This document shows, piece after piece, positions 24,901 through 32,632 of a stretch of DNA of 32,632 nucleotides. How positions within the stretch are numbered: position 1 is the stretch's first letter; every line of letters begins with the position of its first letter. The position numbers and the translations under genes are program-made. The stretch spans positions 1 to 32,632 of the forward strand of contig JAIPAP010000048.1 in the NCBI GenBank assembly GCA_021740045.1. The letters are read 5' to 3'. This DNA comes from Bacteroidales bacterium. Lineage in GTDB: Bacteria > Bacteroidota > Bacteroidia > Bacteroidales > JAIPAP01. The notes beneath the pieces were generated by a model. The model saw only the letters and a list, made by a program, of their open reading frames with translations, searched no databases and was not told where the DNA came from.

Positions 24901-27900
24901 ACGTTTCTTTTTCGCATCAATGAGCTTTCCAAGTTCCAGCCTGAATTCATTTTCCTCGGGCCAGATCGCTTGAGGATCGGAGGTGTACCAGGGGGTAAAC
25001 TTTAACGGCACTTCATATTCATAGTAGTTTTGGGTGAAATCGGCTCCCAAACGAACAAATACCGTAAGATCGCCGTCATTAATAATATCTTCCTCCCGTG
25101 ATTTCTCAGCATGAACGTACATCTTGATATTCTTATAAGGCCTGAAGTCAAAATCGGTGGTTTTGTATGCCCCTCTGGCATCACCGTCGAGCAGGTTACA
25201 AACCTTAAGCACCATCGATTGCTCATTCAATTGTTGCAAGTTGGTGGTTCCAAGGTTGATCTCACGCTCTATTCCTGGGGGTAATTCATAAGGAATGGGA
25301 AGACGGCCGCTATTTTCTTCAATACTTACCGTTGAAATATCGAAAGATGTTTCGCTTTGAATATCATCCGGGATGTATTCGCCGGGTGCCAGCAGGTCAT
25401 TGTAATATTTACGCCATTCACCGCGCACCAGTTCAAGAGTTGCAAACCTCAATACAGCCTGTTCACTAAAGCCCTTCATAAACATACGCATAAAGCGTAT
25501 CGACTTGAAATCCTGGATATTTCCAACAACCTTATCGGGATCGCGTACGGGTATCTTAAACTGGTACCAGGTGACTTGACCGCGCTCACCATTACGCAAA
25601 GGAATATTCTGGGCCGTTACCTTGTCGGTAATGTAGTTTTCGCCAACCTCCAGTTGGTTGCTATCGATCTCTATCTTATACTGGAAGTACCGTTCGGCTT
25701 CACTCAGGGTGTTATCCTGATTAATATCCTCGGCATTGGGCTCACGGGTAGCCAATGTTGGATAGGGTTCAGGTGATTGACCTGATGCCGGGGAGTTGCC
25801 CTCAGGGCCGTTATAAAATTTATAACGTTCCAACACGCTGCTGTAACGTTCATCACTATCATAATCGGAACCCCTGAAATAGTGGTAATTATCGGAGGAG
25901 GGGTCTTCTTCGGCAAATATATAAGCCTGTGAGCCTGTTCCGAACCGATTGGCAATTTCGTTGAGAAAATCATCGAAAAACGAACGCTCATCTTCATCGC
26001 GCAATCCGTCATAGCCTACATCCTGAAAAGGCCTTGAGGCGGGATCGTTATCAAATGAATTAACCAAATCCTGCTGGCTGGGAACCCTTCCCCATTCGGT
26101 AGTATCAACATTGGTAACGGCCTCGGATGTGGGTAATCCATTCTCGAACGATTTTCTTGAATCACGCAAAATATCTTCCGAAATATCGCCAAGATTAAAA
26201 TACAGTTCGCCTCCGTTTTCCAGTTTGGTTCCATTGGCAAAAGGGTCCATCATCCAAAATTCGATGTATTCCACATTAGTAGCCTCAAAATCGGTGGTTT
26301 CGATCTTTCGCATAATACCACCCCAACGTGAATCGGGATTGCGCAAGCTTCCGTCTTCATTTATACCGCTTGATATGCTGGTACCGCCTCCAACGTCATA
26401 ATTATAGGGTCCCCGGTCACTGGGATAAAAGGCAACGTTCATCACCGGAATGTTTTGGGGTTCGCCATTGGGAATATCGATTTCAGGGAAAAGTTCGCTT
26501 TCTCTTACATAGCGGACAAAATGATTGGAAAGCTCTTCATTGCCCACGTTGGGAGGCTTAACATTACTGTTCCTTTCATAAAACAACGGATCGATAATAT
26601 ACCAAGCCATATGCGCACGGTTTTTACCGTAATCGAGCCCTGTTGCCGGAGCTGCCTCGGGGAACATATCAGGGGTGGTTTGCCCCTGGGGCGTACTGGC
26701 TAAAAACCAGGTTCCGATATTCTTTAGATCGATGGTCGATTTGCTGCCTTCAAAATCATCGATGTAGGATGTCCCTTCCTTGCCGATAGCCTTGGAGTGC
26801 CCCGGGATAAAATGAGCAAATTCGGCATTTACCGACACACGCGAGGGTTCCTTGGTGCTGTAGAAGGGCAATTTATCAATAGCCTTGGTAATCAGGCGCG
26901 ATTCGGTTTCGTAATTCAGGTTGGCCCCCCACATGGTATTGGAAATGGGTTCATCCCCAAAGTTTGTTTTTTGTGTGAGTGGTCGTTCATGGAGGTTCAG
27001 GATGGTTGCTCCTACATGAAAATCGGGGTTGATACGATGCTCAATGTGCGTTCCCATAAGGGTTTGAGTTTGTACATTGAACATGGTGTTGCTTTCCAGC
27101 GATATATTAATGGGCGTTCCCGAATTCAAAATCCCTTCATTAATGATCTTTACGCGTCCCAGGGTATAGTCAACCGTGTAATCGACATTTTCCTGCAGTG
27201 GAATACCACCGGCAGTAACCTGCACCGATCCCTTGGGAACGTTGATGGCATTGAGTGATATCTCCGATCCCGATGAGGATTTATACATACCGGAGATGAT
27301 GAACTTGTTTTTATCGGGATATTGCCTTGCTTCACTTTTGGTTAGCGAATACAGTGAATCATATACATATTTATCCGCCAGCTCGGGATCATTTAACTGT
27401 TTCCGCAGAAAGTTACCAAACGGTTCCACTACAGGGAAATAGATACGTCCATTCTTGGAATTGACGGTGCCGCCCTGGGTAGCTGCATTATCGATAAAGT
27501 CGAAAATTCCATCACCGGGATGATTATTTTGCGAGTTCAGGGTATCGAGATTCAGCACCCGGATGAGCGGAACGCCTTTTACCGCAGGAGGACCTTCCGT
27601 AAGATAACCGGTTGGAACACCGTTATCGTTACCCGAGTATAAAACATTGAGGATAAAGTCCTCGCGGCTTACCTGGTAGGCTCCAATGTTATATACGTTT
27701 TTCATCATCAGATCCCACATGGGGATATTGGTATTGACCGAGGTGCTCTTTAAGAGTTTTACCATCAAGGCGTTTGGCGCATTGATTCCTTCATCGGAAA
27801 ATTCACCCACCTGGTAAAGGCTATCCTCTCCCACAATGGAATATTGAAATGCCACACCCAGCACCTGGTCGGGGCTTATGGAGGTGTTGAGAGAGATGAA

Positions 27901-29259
27901 TCCCAGCTTGCTGTTATAAGTATACTCACTTTGTTCAAGCCGGCGGGCATTTTCAACCTTTTCATAGTCTTCGCCCGAAGTAAAACCCTTACTCGATAAA
28001 TATTCATTTACGGCATTGATGTTTCGAACACGACTGGTGTCGATCTGCGCCATCAAGTCATTCGTAAGGTTGGAAGGATAAACACTGGCACCGGCACGCG
28101 GATGAACGTCTTCATGGTGGGGATCCCGTTCACCCAGATCAGTAAAAGCCACAATATTCCGGTTGTTTTCAACGGCTGCTCCAATTTGGGTTACCCAAAC
28201 TTCAATTTTGGTAATATTTACATTTGATTTTACCAGTGGTAAGGTCGAAAGTGCATCATTATAATTATTACGGAAAAACTGCCCCAGAAAAAAGTGCTTA
28301 TTTTCCTCATATTCATCAGCCTTCATTCTGAATTCGCTGGTTTGCGCTCCTCCTTGTACCGTAATGTTAGAGGTCTCACTTTTTTGTTGTGAGAAAACGC
28401 TGGTAACCGTGGTATTACCGAACTTCAACTTTGTTTTTAGTCCAAACAAGCTTTGGCTCCCGGTAATTAGCGTACTGTTAAGGGGCATGGTAATGTCGCC
28501 GGCTTCGATCAGTTGAATGATCTCGTCTTCCTTTCCTTCATACTTCAAATCAAGCTTATTCTCAAAGTCAAAGGTGGCCTCGGTATTATAGTTGGTTTCA
28601 AATTCGATCTTATCTCCTATCTTGGCCAGTACATTCATTTGTATCTTTTCCTGGAAGTCGAAGTTGGTGGTACGTTGTTGCCGAACACTAAGCGCCGGGT
28701 CGTCGCGGCGGTTCGACAAAATCCCAAAGGTGATCTCTGCCGAACCCTGGGGTCGTATATCAATGGTGTTTCCCCCAAAAATCCGCTCAAAGACTTCGGA
28801 GCCTACGGCAATTTCGGGAATAAGCCCCTGGCGTTGCGCCATGCCCGAAGCTGATGAGCGTTCGTTCCAATACCTATTAATGGAACGTTGCATGTCATAT
28901 TCCCGAAATTCATCAAAATCCATGGTAGCAGGGTCCCGGATCTCCAAATCTCCGATTTTTTTAATAAAGATGTATTCGCCGGTTTCCGGATCGTATTTGA
29001 TCTCGGTTTCTAAATTTGAAGGCTGCCCCAGGAAAAGGTTCTTTTCACCTTCTTCTCCATTGTACGGGAGTCCATCATCATCGTGAAAAGGAAAGGGTAA
29101 ATCGAGGGTGTCTTGTCCGAGCGTAGTATCAGGAGGATTTTGATAAAAGCTATTCGGATCAATATCAGGCGGGGTGCCGGATGAAATATTCCACAGGGCA
29201 AATGAAACGAAAAAAATAAAAAAGGCTCTTGCTGTATTTTTAGTTCTTGTTAGTTCCAA
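21997..29259 (-). CDS. sprA: SprA/Sov, outer-membrane translocon of the type IX secretion system
   Basis: SprA is the giant outer-membrane beta-barrel through which T9SS cargo leaves the cell; its known size, about 2,400-2,500 residues, matches the 2,420 here. A signal peptide is visible at the N-terminus (basic start, hydrophobic FFIFFVSFALW, then SSGTPP). Family motifs include SYIDDFEGSKSTIDL (about 831) and YPSDRGPYNYD (about 945). A low-complexity, Arg/Gly- and Gln-rich segment (RGGGRGRGS...QQQQEK) lies around 1910-1950, probably a periplasmic or surface loop. The start is TTG at 29257-29259: an in-frame stop lies five codons upstream, and no ATG occurs before the end of the signal peptide. 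ruvA lies 100 bases upstream. PorV, Plug and the motor genes are elsewhere. Confidence 0.95.
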   Translation of the reverse strand: MELTRTKNTARAFFIFFVSFALWNISSGTPPDIDPNSFYQNPPDTTLGQDTLDLPFPFHDDDGLPYNGEEGEKNLFLGQPSNLETEIKYDPETGEYIFIKKIGDLEIRDPATMDFDEFREYDMQRSINRYWNERSSASGMAQRQGLIPEIAVGSEVFERIFGGNTIDIRPQGSAEITFGILSNRRDDPALSVRQQRTTNFDFQEKIQMNVLAKIGDKIEFETNYNTEATFDFENKLDLKYEGKEDEIIQLIEAGDITMPLNSTLITGSQSLFGLKTKLKFGNTTVTSVFSQQKSETSNITVQGGAQTSEFRMKADEYEENKHFFLGQFFRNNYNDALSTLPLVKSNVNITKIEVWVTQIGAAVENNRNIVAFTDLGERDPHHEDVHPRAGASVYPSNLTNDLMAQIDTSRVRNINAVNEYLSSKGFTSGEDYEKVENARRLEQSEYTYNSKLGFISLNTSISPDQVLGVAFQYSIVGEDSLYQVGEFSDEGINAPNALMVKLLKSTSVNTNIPMWDLMMKNVYNIGAYQVSREDFILNVLYSGNDNGVPTGYLTEGPPAVKGVPLIRVLNLDTLNSQNNHPGDGIFDFIDNAATQGGTVNSKNGRIYFPVVEPFGNFLRKQLNDPELADKYVYDSLYSLTKSEARQYPDKNKFIISGMYKSSSGSEISLNAINVPKGSVQVTAGGIPLQENVDYTVDYTLGRVKIINEGILNSGTPINISLESNTMFNVQTQTLMGTHIEHRINPDFHVGATILNLHERPLTQKTNFGDEPISNTMWGANLNYETESRLITKAIDKLPFYSTKEPSRVSVNAEFAHFIPGHSKAIGKEGTSYIDDFEGSKSTIDLKNIGTWFLASTPQGQTTPDMFPEAAPATGLDYGKNRAHMAWYIIDPLFYERNSNVKPPNVGNEELSNHFVRYVRESELFPEIDIPNGEPQNIPVMNVAFYPSDRGPYNYDVGGGTSISSGINEDGSLRNPDSRWGGIMRKIETTDFEATNVEYIEFWMMDPFANGTKLENGGELYFNLGDISEDILRDSRKSFENGLPTSEAVTNVDTTEWGRVPSQQDLVNSFDNDPASRPFQDVGYDGLRDEDERSFFDDFLNEIANRFGTGSQAYIFAEEDPSSDNYHYFRGSDYDSDERYSSVLERYKFYNGPEGNSPASGQSPEPYPTLATREPNAEDINQDNTLSEAERYFQYKIEIDSNQLEVGENYITDKVTAQNIPLRNGERGQVTWYQFKIPVRDPDKVVGNIQDFKSIRFMRMFMKGFSEQAVLRFATLELVRGEWRKYYNDLLAPGEYIPDDIQSETSFDISTVSIEENSGRLPIPYELPPGIEREINLGTTNLQQLNEQSMVLKVCNLLDGDARGAYKTTDFDFRPYKNIKMYVHAEKSREEDIINDGDLTVFVRLGADFTQNYYEYEVPLKFTPWYTSDPQAIWPEENEFRLELGKLIDAKKKRNKERIEGNITNNTPYVTFDEDSKITVLGVPSLSDVKAIMIGIRNPKKENVMDEDDGQPKCAEVWVNEFRLTDFDDQSGWAATAGVSANLADLGNLVLSGSHRTPGFGSIEKTVNERLKETQTQFDVATNLQIGKFFPEKFGLRIPVHFDYSETRITPQYNPLDPDILMKNQLDDLNKENQDSLLKRTEDFTMRKNINLMNVRKERVGSNTKPHLWDIENFDFSYAYSEIYYRNIDTEYDLQKTYSGGVGYNYSINPTLVEPFKNIGFLKKSNAFQLISDFNFYYLPKMLSFRTDMNRMYHERQLRNKAEGQILIEPTYEKDWNWTRNYDLKYDLTKSLKMTFTANADAYVDELPGSIDEEDQYGYTPEEKTEYREEELFNFGSMDRYEHTMSINYALPINKLPLMDWVNMTSRYNTTYRWQASPKSVVDQLGNTIENSNSIQGNANLNMSAIYNKIGFLKKLEQESRNQGRGGGRGRGSRMRPGSQRDQQQQEKPESDTTESKTNVLKIVGKYVARLVTSFKSGTINYTETNGTVLPGFKPEPNALGNRWNDMAPGLGFAFGSQADIRNDAVMNNWLSADTLLNSAYITKNTTNLTLRGQLEPLPNLRIEITADRTESLQHQEYFKANAQGEFNSYNPQESGSFSMSYFMWNTAFTKDDEDNVNKNFENLKQYRRQIADRLAQENSNWNGERVDSTGFPVGYGPTSQQVMIPAFLAAYSGRSPDDVELDPFPSLPMPNWRITYDGLTQIPFIRQYLDKVNISHAYRSAYSVGSYTTNVNYEEENGSPALLNNANNYVPFRRIDMVSMTEQFAPLISVDMTWKNSLLSKIELKRTRNLSMSFSNNQLTEVKSNELIIGLGYRIKDVRFAIRSLAGSNSKKQMSSDLNLKLDFSMRDNKTVLRRIDQDINQISAGQKTMSINFSADYMISQKVNLRAFFDKMITDPFMPNQFYTSTTNAGISMRFTLAQ

Positions 29260-29359
29260 ATGCTCTTGATTTTAGTAATAACACCCTGAAAACCGGTGGT
29301 TTAATTTGATCATATGCAACTGACGATCTACTTCTCCAATAACTTTAATTCTCATTTAT

Positions 29360-29974
29360 CTATAGGATTTTCAGCGCTTCTTTGATCAGATATTCAACGG
29401 TAATTTGTTTATCATTCTCGCTTGCTGAGGAGATAATCTTATCCAGAGCCTTTTCCGCAACATTTTTACTAAACCCCAGCATAGTCAAACCTGATAACGC
29501 TTCTTCCTTATGAGTATTGTACGCTTTTTCCAAAATTTCGGGCCGCTGTTCATCTTTAGCCAGCTTATCCCGGAGATCAACGATGATTCTCTGAGCCGAT
29601 TTCGCGCCTATTCCTTTAACGGCTTTTAAGGTATTAACCCGTTCATTGATGATGGCATCATACAGTTCTCCCGGCGATAGTGATGAAAGCAGCATACGGG
29701 CCGTGTTGGCACCAACACCCGAAACCGTGATCAATGATCGGAAAATCCTGCGTTCTTCCTCACCGGCAAAACCGTATAACAACTGGGCATCTTCCCTTAC
29801 AATAAAATGGGTGTGCAACCGGCACACGGGGGAATCTTCCACCTTTTGACCCGGCTCAGGTAATGCTGAGTAGGTATTTAACGAAATTTCGAGGGTATAA
29901 CCAACCCCCCCGACATCCAGAATGGCATATGCCGGATTCTTTTCAACTAACCGACCTTCGAGATATGCAAACAT
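29360..29974 (-). CDS. ruvA: Holliday junction branch migration protein RuvA
   Basis: RuvA binds four-way DNA junctions and loads the RuvB helicase. The 204 residues show domain I (MFAYLEGRLVEKNPAYAILDVGGVGYTLEIS), the acidic-pin region with LHTHFIVREDAQLLYGF, two helix-hairpin-helix motifs (FRSLITVSGVGANTARMLL and LKAVKGIGAKSAQRIIVDL), and the C-terminal RuvB-binding domain (EEALSGLTMLGFSKNVAEKALDKI). ruvB and ruvC are not adjacent. It is divergent from maeB and precedes sprA on the same strand, a neighbourhood I recall as conserved across Bacteroidota. A TACCTTTG motif (30028-30035, minus strand) is a likely promoter, and it may also serve sprA. Confidence 0.97.
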   Translation of the reverse strand: MFAYLEGRLVEKNPAYAILDVGGVGYTLEISLNTYSALPEPGQKVEDSPVCRLHTHFIVREDAQLLYGFAGEEERRIFRSLITVSGVGANTARMLLSSLSPGELYDAIINERVNTLKAVKGIGAKSAQRIIVDLRDKLAKDEQRPEILEKAYNTHKEEALSGLTMLGFSKNVAEKALDKIISSASENDKQITVEYLIKEALKIL

Positions 29975-30027
29975 TTATGTTAATTTATTTAGTAACGCTA
30001 AGAATATCAACACCCTTGTGCCGCCGG

Positions 30028-30035
30028 CAAAGGTA
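30028..30035 (-). promoter_or_regulatory. -7 promoter motif for ruvA (and perhaps sprA)
   Basis: On the minus strand this reads TACCTTTG, a perfect TAnnTTTG, 53 bases before the ruvA ATG. No ideal -33 TTG is present. The 100 bases between ruvA and sprA hold no perfect -7 motif, so sprA may rely on this promoter. Confidence 0.45.
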
Positions 30036-30099
30036 TAACATTTCATTAATTGATTGGGAAATCATGCGAGTAAACATTAAGTGAATGAAATATTAATCA

Positions 30100-30135
30100 T
30101 TTGGTAGGAATTGTAATCAGGTTTCCATAGATTTG
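30100..30135 (+). promoter_or_regulatory. Promoter-like motif for maeB
   Basis: TAGATTTG at 30128-30135 is a perfect TAnnTTTG. A TTTG at 30100-30103 lies 24 bases earlier, slightly longer than the usual 19-21. The predicted start near 30142 leaves a leader of about 40 bases before the maeB ATG. Confidence 0.5.
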
Positions 30136-30181
30136 TTAACTGAATAACAAACCAATTTAACCAACAATAAAAACAAACATT

Positions 30182-32464
30182 ATGAAACGGATTCTGCGAA
30201 AAGACGCACTGAACTACCATTCGGTGGGAAAACCCGGCAAAATTGAGGTTGTTCCCACCAAGCCTTACAGCAGTCAGCGAGACCTTTCAATGGCATATAC
30301 CCCTGGTGTTGCCGAACCCTGTAAAGAAATCCAGAATAATCCTGATGATGCTTTTAAATATACAGCCAAAGGTAATCTGGTGGCTGTTATTTCAAATGGC
30401 ACGGCAGTTCTCGGGCTGGGCGATATTGGCACCCTGGCCGGTAAACCGGTTATGGAGGGAAAAGGCCTGTTATTTAAAGTGTTTTCGGATATTGATGTAT
30501 TCGATATTGAATTAACCCACAAGGACCCCGACAAATTCGTGGAAACCTGTAAGGCTATGGCGCCTACCTTCGGCGGTGTAAACCTTGAAGATATAAAAGC
30601 CCCCGAATGTTTTGAAATTGAGGACCGTCTTAAAAAAGAAATCGACATTCCGGTGATGCATGACGACCAGCACGGAACAGCTATCATTACCGCAGCCGGA
30701 TTATTGAACGCCCTTGAGATCAATGGTAAAAAACTTGAAGATATTAAGCTGGTGGTAAACGGCGCCGGAGCCAGTGGTATTTCATGCACCCGGCTTTATG
30801 TTTCGCTGGGACTGAAGCCCGAGAATATTGTGATGCTCGACAGCAAAGGTGTTATCCGTAAAGATCGCACTGACCTGCATGAGACCAAACGGGAATTTGC
30901 CACCGATCGCGATTTACACACCCTGGAAGAAGCCCTTGAGGGAGCCGATATGTTCATGGGCCTTTCTGTAGGTGGTGTTTTAAAGCCTCATATGCTTGAA
31001 AAGATGGCCAAAGACCCCATTGTATTCGCTTGTGCCAATCCGGTTCCGGAGATATCCTATGATGAGGCCATAGCTACCCGCAAAGATGTGATTATGGCTA
31101 CCGGCCGCTCCGACTTCCCCAACCAGGTTAACAATGTGTTGGGCTTTCCCTTTATTTTCCGGGGCGCCCTTGATGTGAGAGCAACAGCCATTAATGAGGA
31201 AATGAAGCTGGCTGCTTCCAAAGCGCTGGCCGAACTGGCCAAACAACCTGTTCCCGAGGAAGTTAATATTGCTTACCAGATTGCAAACCTGCGTTTTGGT
31301 AAAGAATACATCATTCCCAAGCCTAGCGATCCACGCTTGATAACCTACATAGCACCCGCAGTTGCTAAGGCTGCTATGGACACAGGTGTCGCCAGGGTTA
31401 AAATAGAAGACTGGGAAGCCTACCGTGAATCCCTCAGGAAACGTATGGGGCTCAGTAATCCATTAATCAAGCAGATCAAGGCCAGGGCCAAGAATAACCC
31501 CAAACGGGTCGCCTTTGCCGAAGCCGATAATTATAAAATGTTGAAAGCTGCCGAGATCATCCTGGACGAAAAAATAGCTACCCCCATCCTTATTGGTAAT
31601 AAGCCGAGAATCGAAGAGCTCATTAATAAGCATGATTTTGAACTCAGCGGAATTGAGATTATCGATCCGCGTTCCGAAGAAGAAGCTAAACGCAGGCATC
31701 AGTTTGCCGAATTATATTTTAAAAAACGTAAACGCCGTGGAGTAACCATGAGCATGGCCGAAGAGCGAATGCATCAATGTAATTTCTTTGGCCCCATGCT
31801 GGTTGAAACCGGATATGCCAGCGCGATGTTGAGCGGTATGACACGGAATTACCCCGATACGATCCGCCCGGCGCTGCAAATCATCGGGAAAAAACCCGAA
31901 GCCTCCATCATATCGGGTATGTATATTATCAGCACCAAACAAGGCCCCTACTTCTTTGCTGATACCACAGTCAATATGAACCCAACCACGGAACAGCTCG
32001 TAGAAATAACCCTCCAAACAGCCAACGCCGTTAGGCAGTTCAATTGGGAGCCCCGCATAGCCATGCTTTCGTATTCGAACTTCGGCTCGAACAAAGGCAG
32101 AATTCCTACATTGGTAAGAGATGCCGTTTCAATTCTTCATCGCGATCATCCTAATCTTGTTGTAGATGGAGAATTACAGGCTAATTTCGCGGTAAACCAC
32201 GAGTTGCTCATGGAAAACTTCCCCTTTTCCAAACTTAAGGAAGGGCCGGCCAACACTTTGATATTTCCCTACCTCACAGCCGGTAACATAGCCTACAAAC
32301 TGATGCAGGAAATGGGCAGCGCCGAGGCTTATGGTCCCATACTCATGGGATTAAATAAATCGGTACATGTGCTGCAAATGGGAAGCAGCGTGAATGAAAT
32401 CGTCAATATGACCGCCATCGCTGTTATTGATGCACAGTGTGTAGAAGAAGGAATTTGTAAATAA
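30182..32464 (+). CDS. maeB: NADP-dependent malic enzyme with C-terminal phosphotransacetylase-like domain
   Basis: MaeB decarboxylates malate to pyruvate with NADP reduction. The 760-residue length is that of the fused MaeB type. Residues 1 to about 430 form the malic enzyme: AYTPGVAEPCKEI with the catalytic Tyr, GLGDIGTLAGKPVMEGKGLLFKVFSDIDVFDIE with the catalytic Lys, VMHDDQHGTA with the metal aspartates, and the Rossmann motif VVNGAGASGISC. From about 435 is the phosphotransacetylase-like domain (KNNPKRVAFAEADNYKMLKAAEII, ATPILIGNK, PFLTAG-like FPYLTAGNIAYKLMQ). In characterised relatives it does not make acetyl phosphate but binds acetyl-CoA as an allosteric signal; that role is inferred here. 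It is divergent from ruvA. Confidence 0.97.
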   Translation: MKRILRKDALNYHSVGKPGKIEVVPTKPYSSQRDLSMAYTPGVAEPCKEIQNNPDDAFKYTAKGNLVAVISNGTAVLGLGDIGTLAGKPVMEGKGLLFKVFSDIDVFDIELTHKDPDKFVETCKAMAPTFGGVNLEDIKAPECFEIEDRLKKEIDIPVMHDDQHGTAIITAAGLLNALEINGKKLEDIKLVVNGAGASGISCTRLYVSLGLKPENIVMLDSKGVIRKDRTDLHETKREFATDRDLHTLEEALEGADMFMGLSVGGVLKPHMLEKMAKDPIVFACANPVPEISYDEAIATRKDVIMATGRSDFPNQVNNVLGFPFIFRGALDVRATAINEEMKLAASKALAELAKQPVPEEVNIAYQIANLRFGKEYIIPKPSDPRLITYIAPAVAKAAMDTGVARVKIEDWEAYRESLRKRMGLSNPLIKQIKARAKNNPKRVAFAEADNYKMLKAAEIILDEKIATPILIGNKPRIEELINKHDFELSGIEIIDPRSEEEAKRRHQFAELYFKKRKRRGVTMSMAEERMHQCNFFGPMLVETGYASAMLSGMTRNYPDTIRPALQIIGKKPEASIISGMYIISTKQGPYFFADTTVNMNPTTEQLVEITLQTANAVRQFNWEPRIAMLSYSNFGSNKGRIPTLVRDAVSILHRDHPNLVVDGELQANFAVNHELLMENFPFSKLKEGPANTLIFPYLTAGNIAYKLMQEMGSAEAYGPILMGLNKSVHVLQMGSSVNEIVNMTAIAVIDAQCVEEGICK

Positions 32465-32480
32465 ACCTTAAAGCCAAATT

Positions 32481-32504
32481 AGCCACAGGGTATTGCCTGT
32501 GGCT
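32481..32504 (+). terminator. Hairpin after maeB, possible terminator or repeat arm
   Basis: A perfect 9-bp stem AGCCACAGG (32481-32489) and CCTGTGGCT (32496-32504) with a 6-base loop lies 17 bases after the maeB stop. No T run follows, so termination would be weak. The arms resemble the TAGCACAGGG/CCCTGTGG arms of the left-edge repeat (201-259), so it may instead be part of the dispersed element. Confidence 0.5.
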
Positions 32505-32522
32505 TGATAAGCGGACGGAATA

Positions 32523-32632
32523 GCAACTCCGAAGGAGTTGAACTATTTTGAAAAAGACTGAATATTCGAAATAATAAGGATTTGTGGTAGTGATGGGATA
32601 GGTGGGGGCGGAAAAAAGCTTCGCTTTTTTCC
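32523..32632. repeat. Dispersed palindromic repeats at the right edge (GAA triloops)
   Basis: CAACTCC-GAA-GGAGTTG at 32524-32540 is a 7-bp stem with a GAA triloop followed by AAC, the same architecture as the left-edge hairpins but with a different stem. A second palindrome, at 32610-32632, is a 10-bp stem GGAAAAAAGC/GCTTTTTTCC with a TTC loop, that is GAA on the minus strand, and its last base is the last base of the window. No gene is seen here. Confidence 0.7.

Overview
The window reads as a stretch of a Bacteroidota chromosome, probably from an environmental Bacteroidales/Marinilabiliales-like lineage. The support is a full-length SprA (the type IX secretion outer-membrane channel), Bacteroidota-type TonB paralogues, a DUF3109 protein, a malic enzyme fused to a phosphotransacetylase-like domain, and several copies of the Bacteroidota -7 promoter motif TAnnTTTG. 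I cannot fix the genus from sequence alone. Almost everything is housekeeping. I found no phage, CRISPR array, rRNA or tRNA, integrase, or defence system.

Layout. 1-366: dispersed palindromic repeats. 367-2076: a fused oligopeptide-type ABC ATPase. 2381-2782: a small unrecognised membrane protein, followed by a decayed antitoxin-like fragment. 2961-3885: a DUF3109 protein and, divergently, a zinc-ribbon protein. 3947-7790: glyS on the plus strand converging on prs-rplY-pth on the minus strand, a translation and nucleotide block. 8071-10420: cydAB, a high-affinity bd-type quinol oxidase, with cydB apparently frameshifted close to its C-terminus. 10421-10780: a stretch with no recognised gene. 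10782-16504: a complete minus-strand suf operon (sufB-C-D-S-E plus a SufT-like DUF59 gene) for Fe-S cluster assembly, closed by a clear terminator. 16744-19675: thiL-uvrC. 19676-21227: two tandem TonB paralogues. 21458-29974: gcvH, sprA and ruvA. 30182-32464: maeB, divergent from ruvA. As I recall, the maeB/ruvA/sprA/gcvH neighbourhood is conserved in Bacteroidota. 32481-32632: repeats of the same kind as at the left edge.

How the genes fit together. SufB/C/D is the scaffold ATPase, SufS and SufE supply sulfur, and the SufT-like protein acts in maturation. CydA/CydB give oxygen respiration at low oxygen. Prs makes PRPP. GlyRS, Pth and L25 serve translation. UvrC and RuvA are DNA repair components. 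SprA is the exit channel for T9SS cargo, and the TonB pair couples inner-membrane energy to outer-membrane transporters.

The least ordinary signals are: a shared family of GAA-triloop palindromes at both window edges, the last ending on the final base, which suggests the window is a contig broken at repeats; the cydB frameshift; a TTG start forced on the 2,420-residue sprA; the antitoxin relic; a -7 motif almost touching the glyS start codon; and the unexplained 10421-10726 segment. I did not find a convincing new multi-gene system.
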